Shown here in pieces: positions 1-7,619 of a stretch of DNA of 64,000 nucleotides. The notes under the pieces were generated by a model that made no database searches, was not told the DNA's origin, and was given only the letters and a program-made list of their open reading frames with translations. How positions within the stretch are numbered: the stretch's first letter is position 1; each line of letters begins with the position of its first letter. Origin of the DNA: an uncultured Bacteroides sp. Lineage in GTDB: Bacteria; Bacteroidota; Bacteroidia; Bacteroidales; Bacteroidaceae. Position numbers and translations under genes: made by a program. The stretch is from NCBI RefSeq assembly GCF_963676325.1, contig NZ_OY781099.1:3162001-3226000 (forward strand). The letters are read 5' to 3'.

Positions 1-1
1 A

Positions 2-424
2 GTAGATCTGATTATTACAGCCAAACCGGATATCATTTCACATAATATGGAAACGGTTCGCCGCATAAGTCCTAACGTAAGGAGTGCAGCCAACTATGAA
101 ACTAGTCTGAAAGTTATAAACAGGATATCGCAAAGTGGACTTGTAGCAAAGTCCGGAATCATGGTCGGTCTGGGTGAAACACCATCAGAGGTAGAAGAGC
201 TTATGGACGATCTGTTACAGAACGGATGCCAGATACTCACTATCGGACAATATCTGCAACCATCACACAAACACTTTCCGGTAGCCGCTTATATTACACC
301 GGAACAATTTGCATTATATAAAGAAACAGGATTAAAAAAGGGATTTAATCAAGTGGAGAGTGCTCCACTTGTACGTTCTTCCTATCACGCCGAAAAACAT
401 ATTATTAACAAACACAAAATTTAA
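2..424 (+). CDS. lipA: Lipoyl synthase, C-terminal part (gene starts before the window)
   Basis: The reading frame is open from base 2, so the gene is cut by the window edge; the ATG at 47 is internal. LipA is a radical-SAM enzyme that inserts two sulfurs into protein-bound octanoyl groups, the last step of lipoate synthesis in the cytoplasm. The visible part has the family's NMETVRR stretch, then RSAANYETSL, the GLGET segment, the ILTIGQYLQPS segment and the terminal RSSYHAE. The radical-SAM CxxxCxxC cluster would lie upstream and is not visible. The next gene follows after 51 bp on the same strand. The assignment is secure from the C-terminal motifs. Confidence 0.95.
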   Translation, partial: VDLIITAKPDIISHNMETVRRISPNVRSAANYETSLKVINRISQSGLVAKSGIMVGLGETPSEVEELMDDLLQNGCQILTIGQYLQPSHKHFPVAAYITPEQFALYKETGLKKGFNQVESAPLVRSSYHAEKHIINKHKI

Positions 425-475
425 GAACCTATTCTACAGGATATTTGTTAAGGGTTAAAGAATAGAAGAAAAAAT

Positions 476-1609
476 ATGATTAAAAATCTTATAAAGAGCA
501 CATCCGGATTGTTTTTTATCAATGGAACAATTGGAGTGTTACCCATTATCCTGTGCATGATACTTAGTGAATTCATTCCTGAAGCTATGGCTATATATGC
601 TAGTTTTGCTGCAGGTCTGTTCTTTTCCCTTCTGGTCTATTTTTTAATCGGACTGGGAGGAAGTTTGTTGCTTTTATCGGCCTCTACTTCATTACTTTTG
701 TTACTGGGAATAACTACGTTTGTTCCAACTATTGGTATACCACAAGGGATGCTACCCTTTTATGCTGAGATAGGAACTATCATTTTTTCGTCAGTTATTC
801 TTTATGAAAAGAGGAAAATAAAGAAACTGTTCCTTAAAAAGGACTCTTTACATTACGATGAAAACTTAATGTCAAGCATCGATTCGGGAGCAATCTATTC
901 CAGATTGATACAAATATTATGTATCCCCCATTTCATTATAACGTCTCTCATCATTATCTTTGGATCGCCATTGGGCAGGACTACAGAACTTATCCTGCTT
1001 CATATTCTGCCTCCGGCCATACTGATTATTGCCATTATCACAAGTCAGATAGGGCTTGCATTGCTTCTTTCTCTATCATCGAAAATTGAGAAAGTTCCAA
1101 TATTAAATGATAAAGGTGAAATTATTGACAAGAAATATAGTTTTGAAACATACTATTATAAAAATCAATATATAAATCCGGTAATCCGCATTGCCGTGAT
1201 TTCAAAAGGTATGTTGTTTCTTAGCCGGCGATCAGAGAAAGTCAGCTTTAACCCTTCCAAGATTGATCTTCCAATGGAATGTTATTTGCGTTATGAAGAA
1301 AACCTGGAAGAAGGAGTGAATCGTATTATGAGAAGAAAATTCCCTCAGGAAGCAGAACTAGAACCTCGGTTTAGCATTAAATACAGGTTTAAAAATAAAG
1401 ATACAAACCGGCTTATTTATCTTTATATACTATATGTTGACGATGATAGCCTCCTTTACTCACCTAGATTCCGTGACGGAAAGCTGTGGACTTTTCAGCA
1501 AATAGAAACGAATTTGGAAAAGAATTTTTTCGGAGAATGTTTTGAAAATGAGTACGACCAATTGAAACAAGCCGCACTCATAAGTGAGGAGTTTAAAAAG
1601 GTCCCATAA
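476..1609 (+). CDS. Polytopic membrane protein with a Nudix-like C-terminal domain
   Basis: This is a 377-residue protein of unknown function. Residues 10-205 hold about six hydrophobic segments (roughly 12-35, 40-62, 66-88, 94-112, 145-165 and 172-200). Residues 225-375 form a soluble domain that reads like a degenerate Nudix fold: a beta-rich start, a helix around LEEGVNRIMRRKF in the place of the Nudix helix, then strands ending in a YILYVDDD stretch. The canonical GX5EX7REUXEEXGU box is not intact, so hydrolase activity is doubtful. It lies 51 bp after lipA and may be co-transcribed. A short stem-loop overlaps the stop codon. The domain call is my reading of the pattern. Confidence 0.6.
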   Translation: MIKNLIKSTSGLFFINGTIGVLPIILCMILSEFIPEAMAIYASFAAGLFFSLLVYFLIGLGGSLLLLSASTSLLLLLGITTFVPTIGIPQGMLPFYAEIGTIIFSSVILYEKRKIKKLFLKKDSLHYDENLMSSIDSGAIYSRLIQILCIPHFIITSLIIIFGSPLGRTTELILLHILPPAILIIAIITSQIGLALLLSLSSKIEKVPILNDKGEIIDKKYSFETYYYKNQYINPVIRIAVISKGMLFLSRRSEKVSFNPSKIDLPMECYLRYEENLEEGVNRIMRRKFPQEAELEPRFSIKYRFKNKDTNRLIYLYILYVDDDSLLYSPRFRDGKLWTFQQIETNLEKNFFGECFENEYDQLKQAALISEEFKKVP

Positions 1610-1618
1610 TCAGGGACC
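1600..1618. terminator. Short stem-loop between convergent genes
   Basis: GGTCCC (1600-1605) pairs with GGGACC (1613-1618) around a 7-nt loop that contains the stop codon of the membrane-Nudix gene. The genes on both sides converge here, so it could end transcription in either direction. No strong T-run follows. Confidence 0.45.
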
Positions 1619-1624
1619 CTCATT

Positions 1625-2329
1625 CTATTTATAAATAAGGAAAATACAGGGTATCTTTGTAAGATCAGGAAGTTTTCCTTGCCATTCCTTTACTGTCTTA
1701 GTCTTTATAAATTCTCCTTCGCAAGTTATATTAGCAGCAATGCATAGTTTTGTCTGAGGACGGCAATTATGCAATATATCTTCTGCCATCTTGTTATTAC
1801 GATATGGAGTTTCAATAAATAACTGAGTCTGATTTTCTGAATAAATCCGTTGTTCCAGATGCTTTATCGTTTTCACCCTTTCTACAGGATCAATAGGTAA
1901 ATAGCCATGAAATGCAAAGCTCTGACCATTAAAACCAGAAGCCATAACTGAAAGGATTATTGAAGATGGGCCAACTAACGGAATTACTTTTAGGTTTTTA
2001 CGTTGTGCTATTGCCACTACATCTGCACCAGGATCGGCCACAGCAGGACATCCGGCTTCCGAAATTACTCCCATTGGTAAGCCAGCAAGCAAAGGTTTAA
2101 GATAACCAGAAATTTCCTCAGGAGATGTATGCTTATTCAATGGATAGAAAGTAAGAGAGTCAATATCGATCTCTTTATCAACTTTCTTTAGAAAACGGCG
2201 AGCCGAACGGATATCTTCTACAATAAAATGCTTTATCTGAACTGTAATTTCTTTATTATAAGCCGGTAACACAGACTCAATAGACGTTTCACCCAAAGTA
2301 ACGGGCAAAAGGTATAAGGCAACTTCCAT
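1625..2329 (-). CDS. SAM-dependent methyltransferase, RsmI-like (tetrapyrrole methylase fold)
   Basis: This 234-residue cytoplasmic protein belongs to the tetrapyrrole methylase superfamily. RsmI is the 16S rRNA C1402 2'-O-methyltransferase. The motif GVISEAGCPAVADPG (about residues 87-101) corresponds to RsmI's SDAGTPxxSDPG, and FIETPYRN (about 172-179) corresponds to FYExPHR. The length fits the short RsmI-like forms of Bacteroidetes, which often coexist with a longer true RsmI; substrate is therefore not certain. It follows the GldB-like gene by 12 bp on the same strand, probably as one transcript. Confidence 0.8.
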   Translation of the reverse strand: MEVALYLLPVTLGETSIESVLPAYNKEITVQIKHFIVEDIRSARRFLKKVDKEIDIDSLTFYPLNKHTSPEEISGYLKPLLAGLPMGVISEAGCPAVADPGADVVAIAQRKNLKVIPLVGPSSIILSVMASGFNGQSFAFHGYLPIDPVERVKTIKHLEQRIYSENQTQLFIETPYRNNKMAEDILHNCRPQTKLCIAANITCEGEFIKTKTVKEWQGKLPDLTKIPCIFLIYK

Positions 2330-2341
2330 TATAATTTTACA

Positions 2342-3340
2342 TTAAGGGTTAAATCTTGCATCAGCAAGCATTTTGGAATAATCAGTCATTTCCAATAATT
2401 CTTTCACAGTAGTTTCCTTGTGATTCTTCATATAGGATTCTACAATCTGCATTCCCATCCACACACCAACCATCATTGGAGACTGATCACCAAAAAATGC
2501 GGTATTAGGGGCCGGCTTCATGTATTTGCGGATGACCATCGGATCTGTACTTTTAAGATGTCCGTTCTGCACCATGTATTCCCATATTTTCTTTTTGTTA
2601 TACTCACACCACGCTTCTTCTTCTTTAGTATAGTCAAGCTCTTCTCCAAAAGTTTTATAATCCAGGGTCTGAGAAACAATATAATGTATTACTCCTCGGT
2701 GAAGCATCACGTCTATCAAATAACCTTTATCTTTCTCTGGCAAAGGGTATTCACTTAACAGATAGAAATTAAAACAATCCGGAAGGATTCGCTCCGGCTT
2801 CATGCTTTTCCGTTGATAATCATAAAAATAACGTTTATACAACGGATAATCTTCTCCCATGTATTTATCAATACTAAAGCCTAAAACACTGTCACCTACA
2901 ACAACAGATTCGTTTAATGCAGATATCTGAGAATAAATTCGGGGAATTTTTAGTGAAGGAATTTGTTTTTTCAGTTTTCGAAACCCTTTGGTAAATCTTT
3001 TTTCAAGCCACCTCATATTCTCATATTTAGTTATGGCATCTACTGTTAGTTTACGCAAAGTGGTATCTGAATAGAATACTTTAAGCTTCTCGTTAATTTT
3101 ATCGTCATTAACCTGTCCAAGCCGCAATACATCTTCTATAAGATACTTGGTAGCAAGAAGATATTCTGTATTCATTTTCTGAAGAGCAGAGAAACTATTA
3201 TATTCCACATACTCATTCAGGACTTTATCATAACGGGATATTTCTATCTTTTTGTCCATGCCACTCCCATCTTTATTTCCTATAAAATTGCAGGAAAAAA
3301 AGAGTAAACATGAAAGAAAGAAAAATATAAATTTCCGCAT
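2342..3340 (-). CDS. GldB-like lipoprotein
   Basis: This 332-residue lipoprotein has a signal peptide of about 16 residues ending in LLFFSC, a lipobox. The body matches the GldB family: a helical N-terminal half, then IPRIYSQIS, the GFSIDKYMGEDYPLYK segment and MLHRGVIHYIV. GldB was named for gliding motility in Flavobacterium, but homologues are also found in non-gliding Bacteroides, where the role is unclear. The protein should sit in the periplasm, anchored by lipid. The gene lies 54 bp downstream of fabI with a strong hairpin in the gap, and 12 bp upstream of the RsmI-like gene. Confidence 0.8.
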   Translation of the reverse strand: MRKFIFFFLSCLLFFSCNFIGNKDGSGMDKKIEISRYDKVLNEYVEYNSFSALQKMNTEYLLATKYLIEDVLRLGQVNDDKINEKLKVFYSDTTLRKLTVDAITKYENMRWLEKRFTKGFRKLKKQIPSLKIPRIYSQISALNESVVVGDSVLGFSIDKYMGEDYPLYKRYFYDYQRKSMKPERILPDCFNFYLLSEYPLPEKDKGYLIDVMLHRGVIHYIVSQTLDYKTFGEELDYTKEEEAWCEYNKKKIWEYMVQNGHLKSTDPMVIRKYMKPAPNTAFFGDQSPMMVGVWMGMQIVESYMKNHKETTVKELLEMTDYSKMLADARFNP

Positions 3341-3354
3341 TAGTATAAAGTTTA

Positions 3355-3384
3355 CAGTGAAAAGTGATTACTCACTTTTCACTG
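3355..3384 (-). terminator. Perfect 13-bp hairpin after fabI
   Basis: CAGTGAAAAGTGA (3355-3367) and TCACTTTTCACTG (3372-3384) form a perfect stem with a 4-nt loop just after the fabI stop. On the minus strand it is followed by a mixed AT stretch and then the GldB start, so it may terminate or attenuate fabI transcription. Confidence 0.65.
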
Positions 3385-3394
3385 CATTATAAAT

Positions 3395-4252
3395 TTATCC
3401 GTAAATGATATTACCGTTTTCATCAAGATAATCATCAAAACTCTTTTCGTATTGATTCATTGCACGAAGACTCATACCCATGCTAGAGAATCCTCCATCG
3501 TGGAATAAAGTCTGCATTGTTACTTTACGAGTCAGATCTGAGAACATTGTGATACAATAATCAGCACATTCAGCAGCATCTGCATTGCCTAGCGGAGACA
3601 TACGGTCAGAGAAATCCATCAGTCTGTCCATGCCCTTAATTCCAGCTCCAGCAGTAGTCATTGTAGGAGATTGAGAAATAGTGTTAACGCGCACGTTATG
3701 TTCTCTACCATATATATATCCAAAGCTACGAGCAATTGATTCCAACATAGCTTTTGCATCTGCCATGTCATTGTATCCAAACAATGTACGTTGTGCAGCA
3801 ATATAACTTAAAGCAACTACTGAACCATATTCTGCAATAGCATCCATCTTTTTAGCTACCTGCAACATTTTGTGAAATGAAACAGCAGAGATATCAATGG
3901 TTTTGCCTAGCAAATCATAATCCAAATCATCATACGTATGCTTTTTACGTACATTAGGAGACATTCCGATGGAATGAAGTACGAAATCTATTTTTCCACC
4001 TAATATTTCCATTGAACGCTGAAATACAACTTCCAGATCTTCCACATTTGTGGCGTCAGCAGGAATTACCTCACAATTCAGCTTTTCAGCCAAAGCTGAA
4101 ACTTCACCCATGCGAACAGCAACCGGTGTGTTTGATAGTGTGATGATTGCTCCTTCTTCAGCAGCACGCTCTGCTACTTTCCATGCAATAGATTGGTCAT
4201 TGAGTGCACCAAAAATGATACCTCTTTTACCTTTCAATAAATTGTAACTCAT
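3395..4252 (-). CDS. fabI: Enoyl-[acyl-carrier-protein] reductase FabI
   Basis: FabI catalyses the NADH-dependent last step of each fatty-acid elongation cycle. The 285-residue short-chain-dehydrogenase fold carries the N-terminal nucleotide loop (GIIFGALNDQSIAWK), ADATN, VLHSIGM, and the FabI catalytic pair Tyr-x6-Lys in YNDMADAK, followed by VNTISQSP. An upstream in-frame Met at 4282 would add ten residues, but a TATCTTTG promoter box at 4287-4280 covers that position, so the start at 4252 is preferred. It is upstream of the GldB-like gene, separated by a hairpin. Confidence 0.95.
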   Translation of the reverse strand: MSYNLLKGKRGIIFGALNDQSIAWKVAERAAEEGAIITLSNTPVAVRMGEVSALAEKLNCEVIPADATNVEDLEVVFQRSMEILGGKIDFVLHSIGMSPNVRKKHTYDDLDYDLLGKTIDISAVSFHKMLQVAKKMDAIAEYGSVVALSYIAAQRTLFGYNDMADAKAMLESIARSFGYIYGREHNVRVNTISQSPTMTTAGAGIKGMDRLMDFSDRMSPLGNADAAECADYCITMFSDLTRKVTMQTLFHDGGFSSMGMSLRAMNQYEKSFDDYLDENGNIIYG

Positions 4253-4279
4253 ACCTATATTATTAGTTAATTTAGGCTG

Positions 4280-4287
4280 CAAAGATA
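4280..4287 (-). promoter_or_regulatory. Bacteroides -7 promoter box for fabI
   Basis: TATCTTTG on the minus strand matches the Bacteroides -7 consensus TAnnTTTG exactly. It lies 28 bp before the chosen fabI start and inside the longer alternative ORF, which supports the shorter start. The -33 box is only weakly visible. Confidence 0.65.
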
Positions 4288-4403
4288 CAAACTTTTGCTA
4301 AAAACAAGGAAAGAGTTTACAAGTTTAACTAAATAAGCTAACAAATCAACAAAAAATACACCTAAACTAACAAATTGTACACATTAGAATTCTGCATCGC
4401 ATC

Positions 4404-4411
4404 TATATTTG
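4404..4411 (+). promoter_or_regulatory. -7 promoter box for the GH28 transcript
   Basis: TATATTTG matches TAnnTTTG. It predicts a transcription start near 4418 and a leader of about 190 nt before the GH28 ATG at 4606. A TTGTACA motif (4375-4381) lies 22 bp upstream of the box, the same core as the array upstream of the hybrid regulator. No -33 TTTG is seen at normal spacing, as expected for an activator-dependent promoter. Confidence 0.5.
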
Positions 4412-4453
4412 CAATATATAAACTAGAAGTTTTAATGCAATTATTATTTAAGG

Positions 4454-4488
4454 TTAGATTTAGATTAGTTAGATTAGATTTAGATTAG
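4454..4488 (+). repeat. Direct repeat with 20-bp period in the GH28 leader
   Basis: The 15-mer TTAGATTTAGATTAG occurs at 4454-4468 and again at 4474-4488, exactly 20 bp apart. Shorter TTAGAT units fill the gap. It lies downstream of the predicted start site, between the promoter and the hairpin. Confidence 0.7.
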
Positions 4489-4495
4489 ATCATTT

Positions 4496-4548
4496 TTATT
4501 ATTTCTTTCTCAAACTGTCCGTGAGAATCGTTTGAGAAGAAATAATAA
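4496..4548 (+). promoter_or_regulatory. Long hairpin in the GH28 leader
   Basis: The left arm (4496-4515) and right arm (4530-4548) pair over 19 bp with one bulged T; the loop is 14 nt (4516-4529). The right arm is followed by ATAACTTCC, not a T-run, so it is not a typical terminator. It lies 57 bp before the GH28 start and could be a leader RNA structure, an RNA-stability element or a protein-binding site. Confidence 0.6.
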
Positions 4549-4605
4549 TAACTTCCGGACTTTTAGTTAGTGAATTGATTTTATAATAAAAACAAAATAT
4601 AAAGA

Positions 4606-6219
4606 ATGAACAGATTGATAAAAAAGTATGCACTGCTTTCTGCAGTAAGTGCTATTACTCTACTTTATGGTTCTAATATTCAGGCTGCCTCTAAGGACAG
4701 CAATATTGATCCGACAATATACAACGGGGTGCCTTTTAAAATGTCTCCGGTAGTACAACCTTCCTTCCCTGATAAAATTGTGAACATCATTGATTTTGGA
4801 GCTAAAGGAGACGGAATCACAATCAACACTAAGGCTATTAATGATGCTATAAAAAATATTAATGCTAATGGAGGAGGTACTGTTGTTATTCCTTCCGGCC
4901 TATGGTTAACTGGCCCTATCGAGTTACTGAGTAATGTAAATTTGTACACAGAAAAGAATGCATTAGTTTTATTTACTGATGATTATAATGCTTATTCAAT
5001 AATCAAGACTTCTTTTGAAGGAATGAACACCCGTCGTTGCCAGTCTCCTATTTCAGCCCGGAATGCAACAAATATTGCAATTACCGGGAATGGAGTTTTT
5101 GATGGATCGGGTGATGCCTGGCGTCCGGTAAAGAAAGACAAGTTAACAGAGAGCCAATGGAAAGATCTCGTTAAATCGGGTGGAGTTCTTAGTGCTGATA
5201 AAAAAATATGGTATCCTACTGCAAAATCCATAAAAGGAGCGATGGCCACTGAAAATTTTAATAATCCAACTGGCATAACTACCGATGCAGATTGGGAAAG
5301 TATAAAGGAATGGCTTCGACCGGTAATGGTAAGTATTGTTAAGTGTAAGACTGTTCTTCTGCAAGGTGTAACCTTCAAAAACTCACCAAGTTGGTGCCTT
5401 CATCCACTTTCATGCGAGGATATAACAATAAATAATGTGAATGTTTCGAATCCATGGTATTCACAAAACGGTGATGCTCTGGATATGGAGTCATGCAAAA
5501 ACGCATTAATCATTAATAGTACCTTTGATGCGGGAGATGATGCTATCTGCCTTAAATCGGGTAAAGATGAAGACGGACGCAGAAGAGGTGAGCCTTGTGA
5601 GAATGTGATTGTAAAGAACAACATTGTTCTTCACGGACACGGAGGATTTGTTGTGGGTAGCGAGATGTCCGGTGGCGTAAAGAATATATTTGTATCAAAC
5701 TGCTCATTCGTTGGTACCGATGTGGGATTACGTTTTAAAAGTACCCGCGGACGTGGTGGTGTAGTTGAAGGTATCTACGTAGAGCATATTAATATGATTA
5801 ACATTCCTAATGAGCCTCTTTTGTTCGACTTGTTCTATGGCGGAAAAGCTCCTGATGAGGTGACTGAAGAAGATAAGAAAGATAAACTATCAGAGACAGT
5901 TCCTCCTGTAACTGAAGAAACTCCGATATTCAAAGATATTCATATTTCAGACATTTATTGCAAAAAAGCGGGAAGAGCAATGTTCTTTAACGGTCTTCCA
6001 GAGATGAGAATTCAGGATGTCACTGTTAAAAATGTGGTTATAACTGATGCTAAAGAAGGAGCTGTAATAAATCAGGCAAGCGGAGTAGTTATGGATAATA
6101 TAAAAATCAGTTCTCCATCAGGAAATAGCCTGTCTATAAAAAACGCGAACAATATTAAAATTGATGGCATTCTTTTCAAAGAAGTGAACGATAACAGTAA
6201 AACAGTAATTTTTAAATGA
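4606..6219 (+). CDS. GH28 family polygalacturonase / pectin-cleaving glycoside hydrolase
   Basis: This 537-residue secreted enzyme hydrolyses galacturonic acid linkages in pectin. It has a signal peptide (cleavage near AQA28) and a parallel beta-helix body beginning with VNIIDFGAKGDG. The GH28 active-site motifs are present: NGD (Asp290), GDD (Asp311/Asp312), GHG (His345) and the RFK form of RIK (Arg376, Lys378), followed by TRGRGG. The length suits exo-acting or rhamnogalacturonan GH28 enzymes, but linkage cannot be read from sequence. It opens the plus-strand pectin group and has an unusual leader with direct repeats and a hairpin. Confidence 0.92.
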   Translation: MNRLIKKYALLSAVSAITLLYGSNIQAASKDSNIDPTIYNGVPFKMSPVVQPSFPDKIVNIIDFGAKGDGITINTKAINDAIKNINANGGGTVVIPSGLWLTGPIELLSNVNLYTEKNALVLFTDDYNAYSIIKTSFEGMNTRRCQSPISARNATNIAITGNGVFDGSGDAWRPVKKDKLTESQWKDLVKSGGVLSADKKIWYPTAKSIKGAMATENFNNPTGITTDADWESIKEWLRPVMVSIVKCKTVLLQGVTFKNSPSWCLHPLSCEDITINNVNVSNPWYSQNGDALDMESCKNALIINSTFDAGDDAICLKSGKDEDGRRRGEPCENVIVKNNIVLHGHGGFVVGSEMSGGVKNIFVSNCSFVGTDVGLRFKSTRGRGGVVEGIYVEHINMINIPNEPLLFDLFYGGKAPDEVTEEDKKDKLSETVPPVTEETPIFKDIHISDIYCKKAGRAMFFNGLPEMRIQDVTVKNVVITDAKEGAVINQASGVVMDNIKISSPSGNSLSIKNANNIKIDGILFKEVNDNSKTVIFK

Positions 6220-6259
6220 TTTCAATCAAAAAGAACAGCGATTGTCACTGCTTTTATTA

Positions 6260-6267
6260 TACATTTG
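6260..6267 (+). promoter_or_regulatory. Possible -7 box before the DUF4861 gene
   Basis: TACATTTG fits TAnnTTTG and lies 29 bp before the ATG at 6296. It suggests an internal promoter in addition to read-through from GH28. The -33 element is unclear. Confidence 0.45.
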
Positions 6268-6295
6268 CGTCTTTATAAACAGAATTTTATTAATC

Positions 6296-7510
6296 ATGAA
6301 AAAGAGTATAAGAATTGCCTTGGCAATGTATTGTTGTCTTCCTTTATGTTCTTTCGCACAAAAAGCTGAAAAGAGCATCTCAATTCAAGTTAGTAACGAA
6401 TGGAATAAAGCTAAAGAGAATGAGCCTGTTGTTTTAAAGATAACAGACTTAAAAGCTGGATTCACTGTAAAATCGGCTGTTGTTTGGGATGGAAAGACTG
6501 AAGTTCCTTCTCAGCTTGACGATTTAAACGGAGATCGTAAAGCGGATGAACTTGCTTTTGTAACAGATGTACCGGCCAAAGGAAATAAGACTTTTAAAAT
6601 TGTTCTTTCTTCTGAGAAGTCAACAAAGACATATCCTTCAAAAGTATATGCAGATATGCTGGTAAGTGATAAGAAAGGTCAGCATGTTCCAATCTCTTCA
6701 GTCTCTGTTCCTGGTGGAATACTTTATAATCAGCTTCACCACCACGGTCCGGCTTTTGAGTCTGAATTAGTAGCATACCGTATTTACTTCGATAAAAAAC
6801 AGACTGTAGACTTATATGGTAAGTTTCATAAAGGATTTGAATTGAAGGAATCTCAGTTCTACCCTACCGATGCACAACTGGCAAAAGGATTTGGTGATGA
6901 TGTGCTTCGCGTAAACGCCAGCTGCGGATTGGGAACATTGAAAGGATGGAACGGTAAAATGGCTACTCATATTGATCCGGTGAGCAACCGTACGGAAAGT
7001 ATTCTGGCATATGGTCCTGTTCGCACTGTAGTTGATGTTATTGCCAATGATTGGCAATACCAGGGTTCTGAACTAAACATGACTACCCGCTATATTTTAT
7101 ATGCAGGTCACAGAGATGCTGAAGTAAAAATTATCTTTGATGAAGCTCTGAAAAACAAAGTTTTCTGTACCGGAGTTCAGGATATTAAGGATTCAAAATC
7201 GTTCTCTGATCACAAAGGACTTGTTGCTTGCTGGGGAACTGACTGGCCGGTAAACGATACTATTAAATATGCAAAAGAGACAGTAGGACTTGCTACCTGC
7301 ATTCCTCAGAAGTATGTAAAGGCAGAGGCGAAAGATAAAGATAACTATCTTTATACTGTAGCAGCCGATGGCAGAAAATCTTTTGAATATAATATTGTAT
7401 TCACATCAATGAAAGAAACATTCGGTTATAAAACTCCGGAAGCATGGTTTGCCTATGTTCAGGAATGGAAAAAAGAGCTGGAACATCCTTGTAAGGTAAC
7501 AATTAAGTAA
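6296..7510 (+). CDS. DUF4861 family secreted protein
   Basis: This is a 404-residue protein starting at MKKSIRIALAM; the ORF opens earlier at 6242, but the signal peptide (ending near SFAQ) and the promoter box at 6260 favour 6296. The sequence matches the general pattern of DUF4861 proteins, which occur in pectin and rhamnogalacturonan loci of Bacteroidetes: a DLNGDRKADELAF stretch near the N-terminus, LHHHGPAFESELVAYRIYFD in the middle and VACWGTDWPVNDT toward the end. The enzymatic role cannot be told from the sequence; location among GH28 and GH43 genes suggests pectin side-chain or oligosaccharide processing in the periplasm. Confidence 0.7.
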   Translation: MKKSIRIALAMYCCLPLCSFAQKAEKSISIQVSNEWNKAKENEPVVLKITDLKAGFTVKSAVVWDGKTEVPSQLDDLNGDRKADELAFVTDVPAKGNKTFKIVLSSEKSTKTYPSKVYADMLVSDKKGQHVPISSVSVPGGILYNQLHHHGPAFESELVAYRIYFDKKQTVDLYGKFHKGFELKESQFYPTDAQLAKGFGDDVLRVNASCGLGTLKGWNGKMATHIDPVSNRTESILAYGPVRTVVDVIANDWQYQGSELNMTTRYILYAGHRDAEVKIIFDEALKNKVFCTGVQDIKDSKSFSDHKGLVACWGTDWPVNDTIKYAKETVGLATCIPQKYVKAEAKDKDNYLYTVAADGRKSFEYNIVFTSMKETFGYKTPEAWFAYVQEWKKELEHPCKVTIK

Positions 7511-7532
7511 ATAACAGTTTTTATACGTAATT

Positions 7533-7587
7533 ATTCCGAGAGAATGCACAAATAATACACCTGTGCTCTCTCGGAATTTTTTATTTT
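7533..7587 (+). terminator. Intrinsic terminator after the DUF4861 gene
   Basis: ATTCCGAGAG plus GCAC on the left (from 7533) pairs with GTGC plus CTCTCGGAAT on the right (to 7577), with a small internal bulge. A T-rich run (7577-7587) follows, the classic form of a plus-strand intrinsic terminator. It separates the GH28-DUF4861 unit from GH43. Confidence 0.85.
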
Positions 7588-7589
7588 TG
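7582..7589 (+). promoter_or_regulatory. -7 box for the GH43 gene
   Basis: TATTTTTG fits TAnnTTTG and overlaps the T-run of the preceding terminator. It lies 30 bp before the GH43 ATG at 7620, giving that gene its own promoter. Confidence 0.5.
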
Positions 7590-7619
7590 CAACAAAGAAA
7601 TAATTAAAGATAATACTAC

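Noticed and set aside
4252..4282. Longer FabI start at 4282
   Set aside because: The promoter box TATCTTTG lies over that start, and FabI proteins begin close to the nucleotide loop as from 4252.
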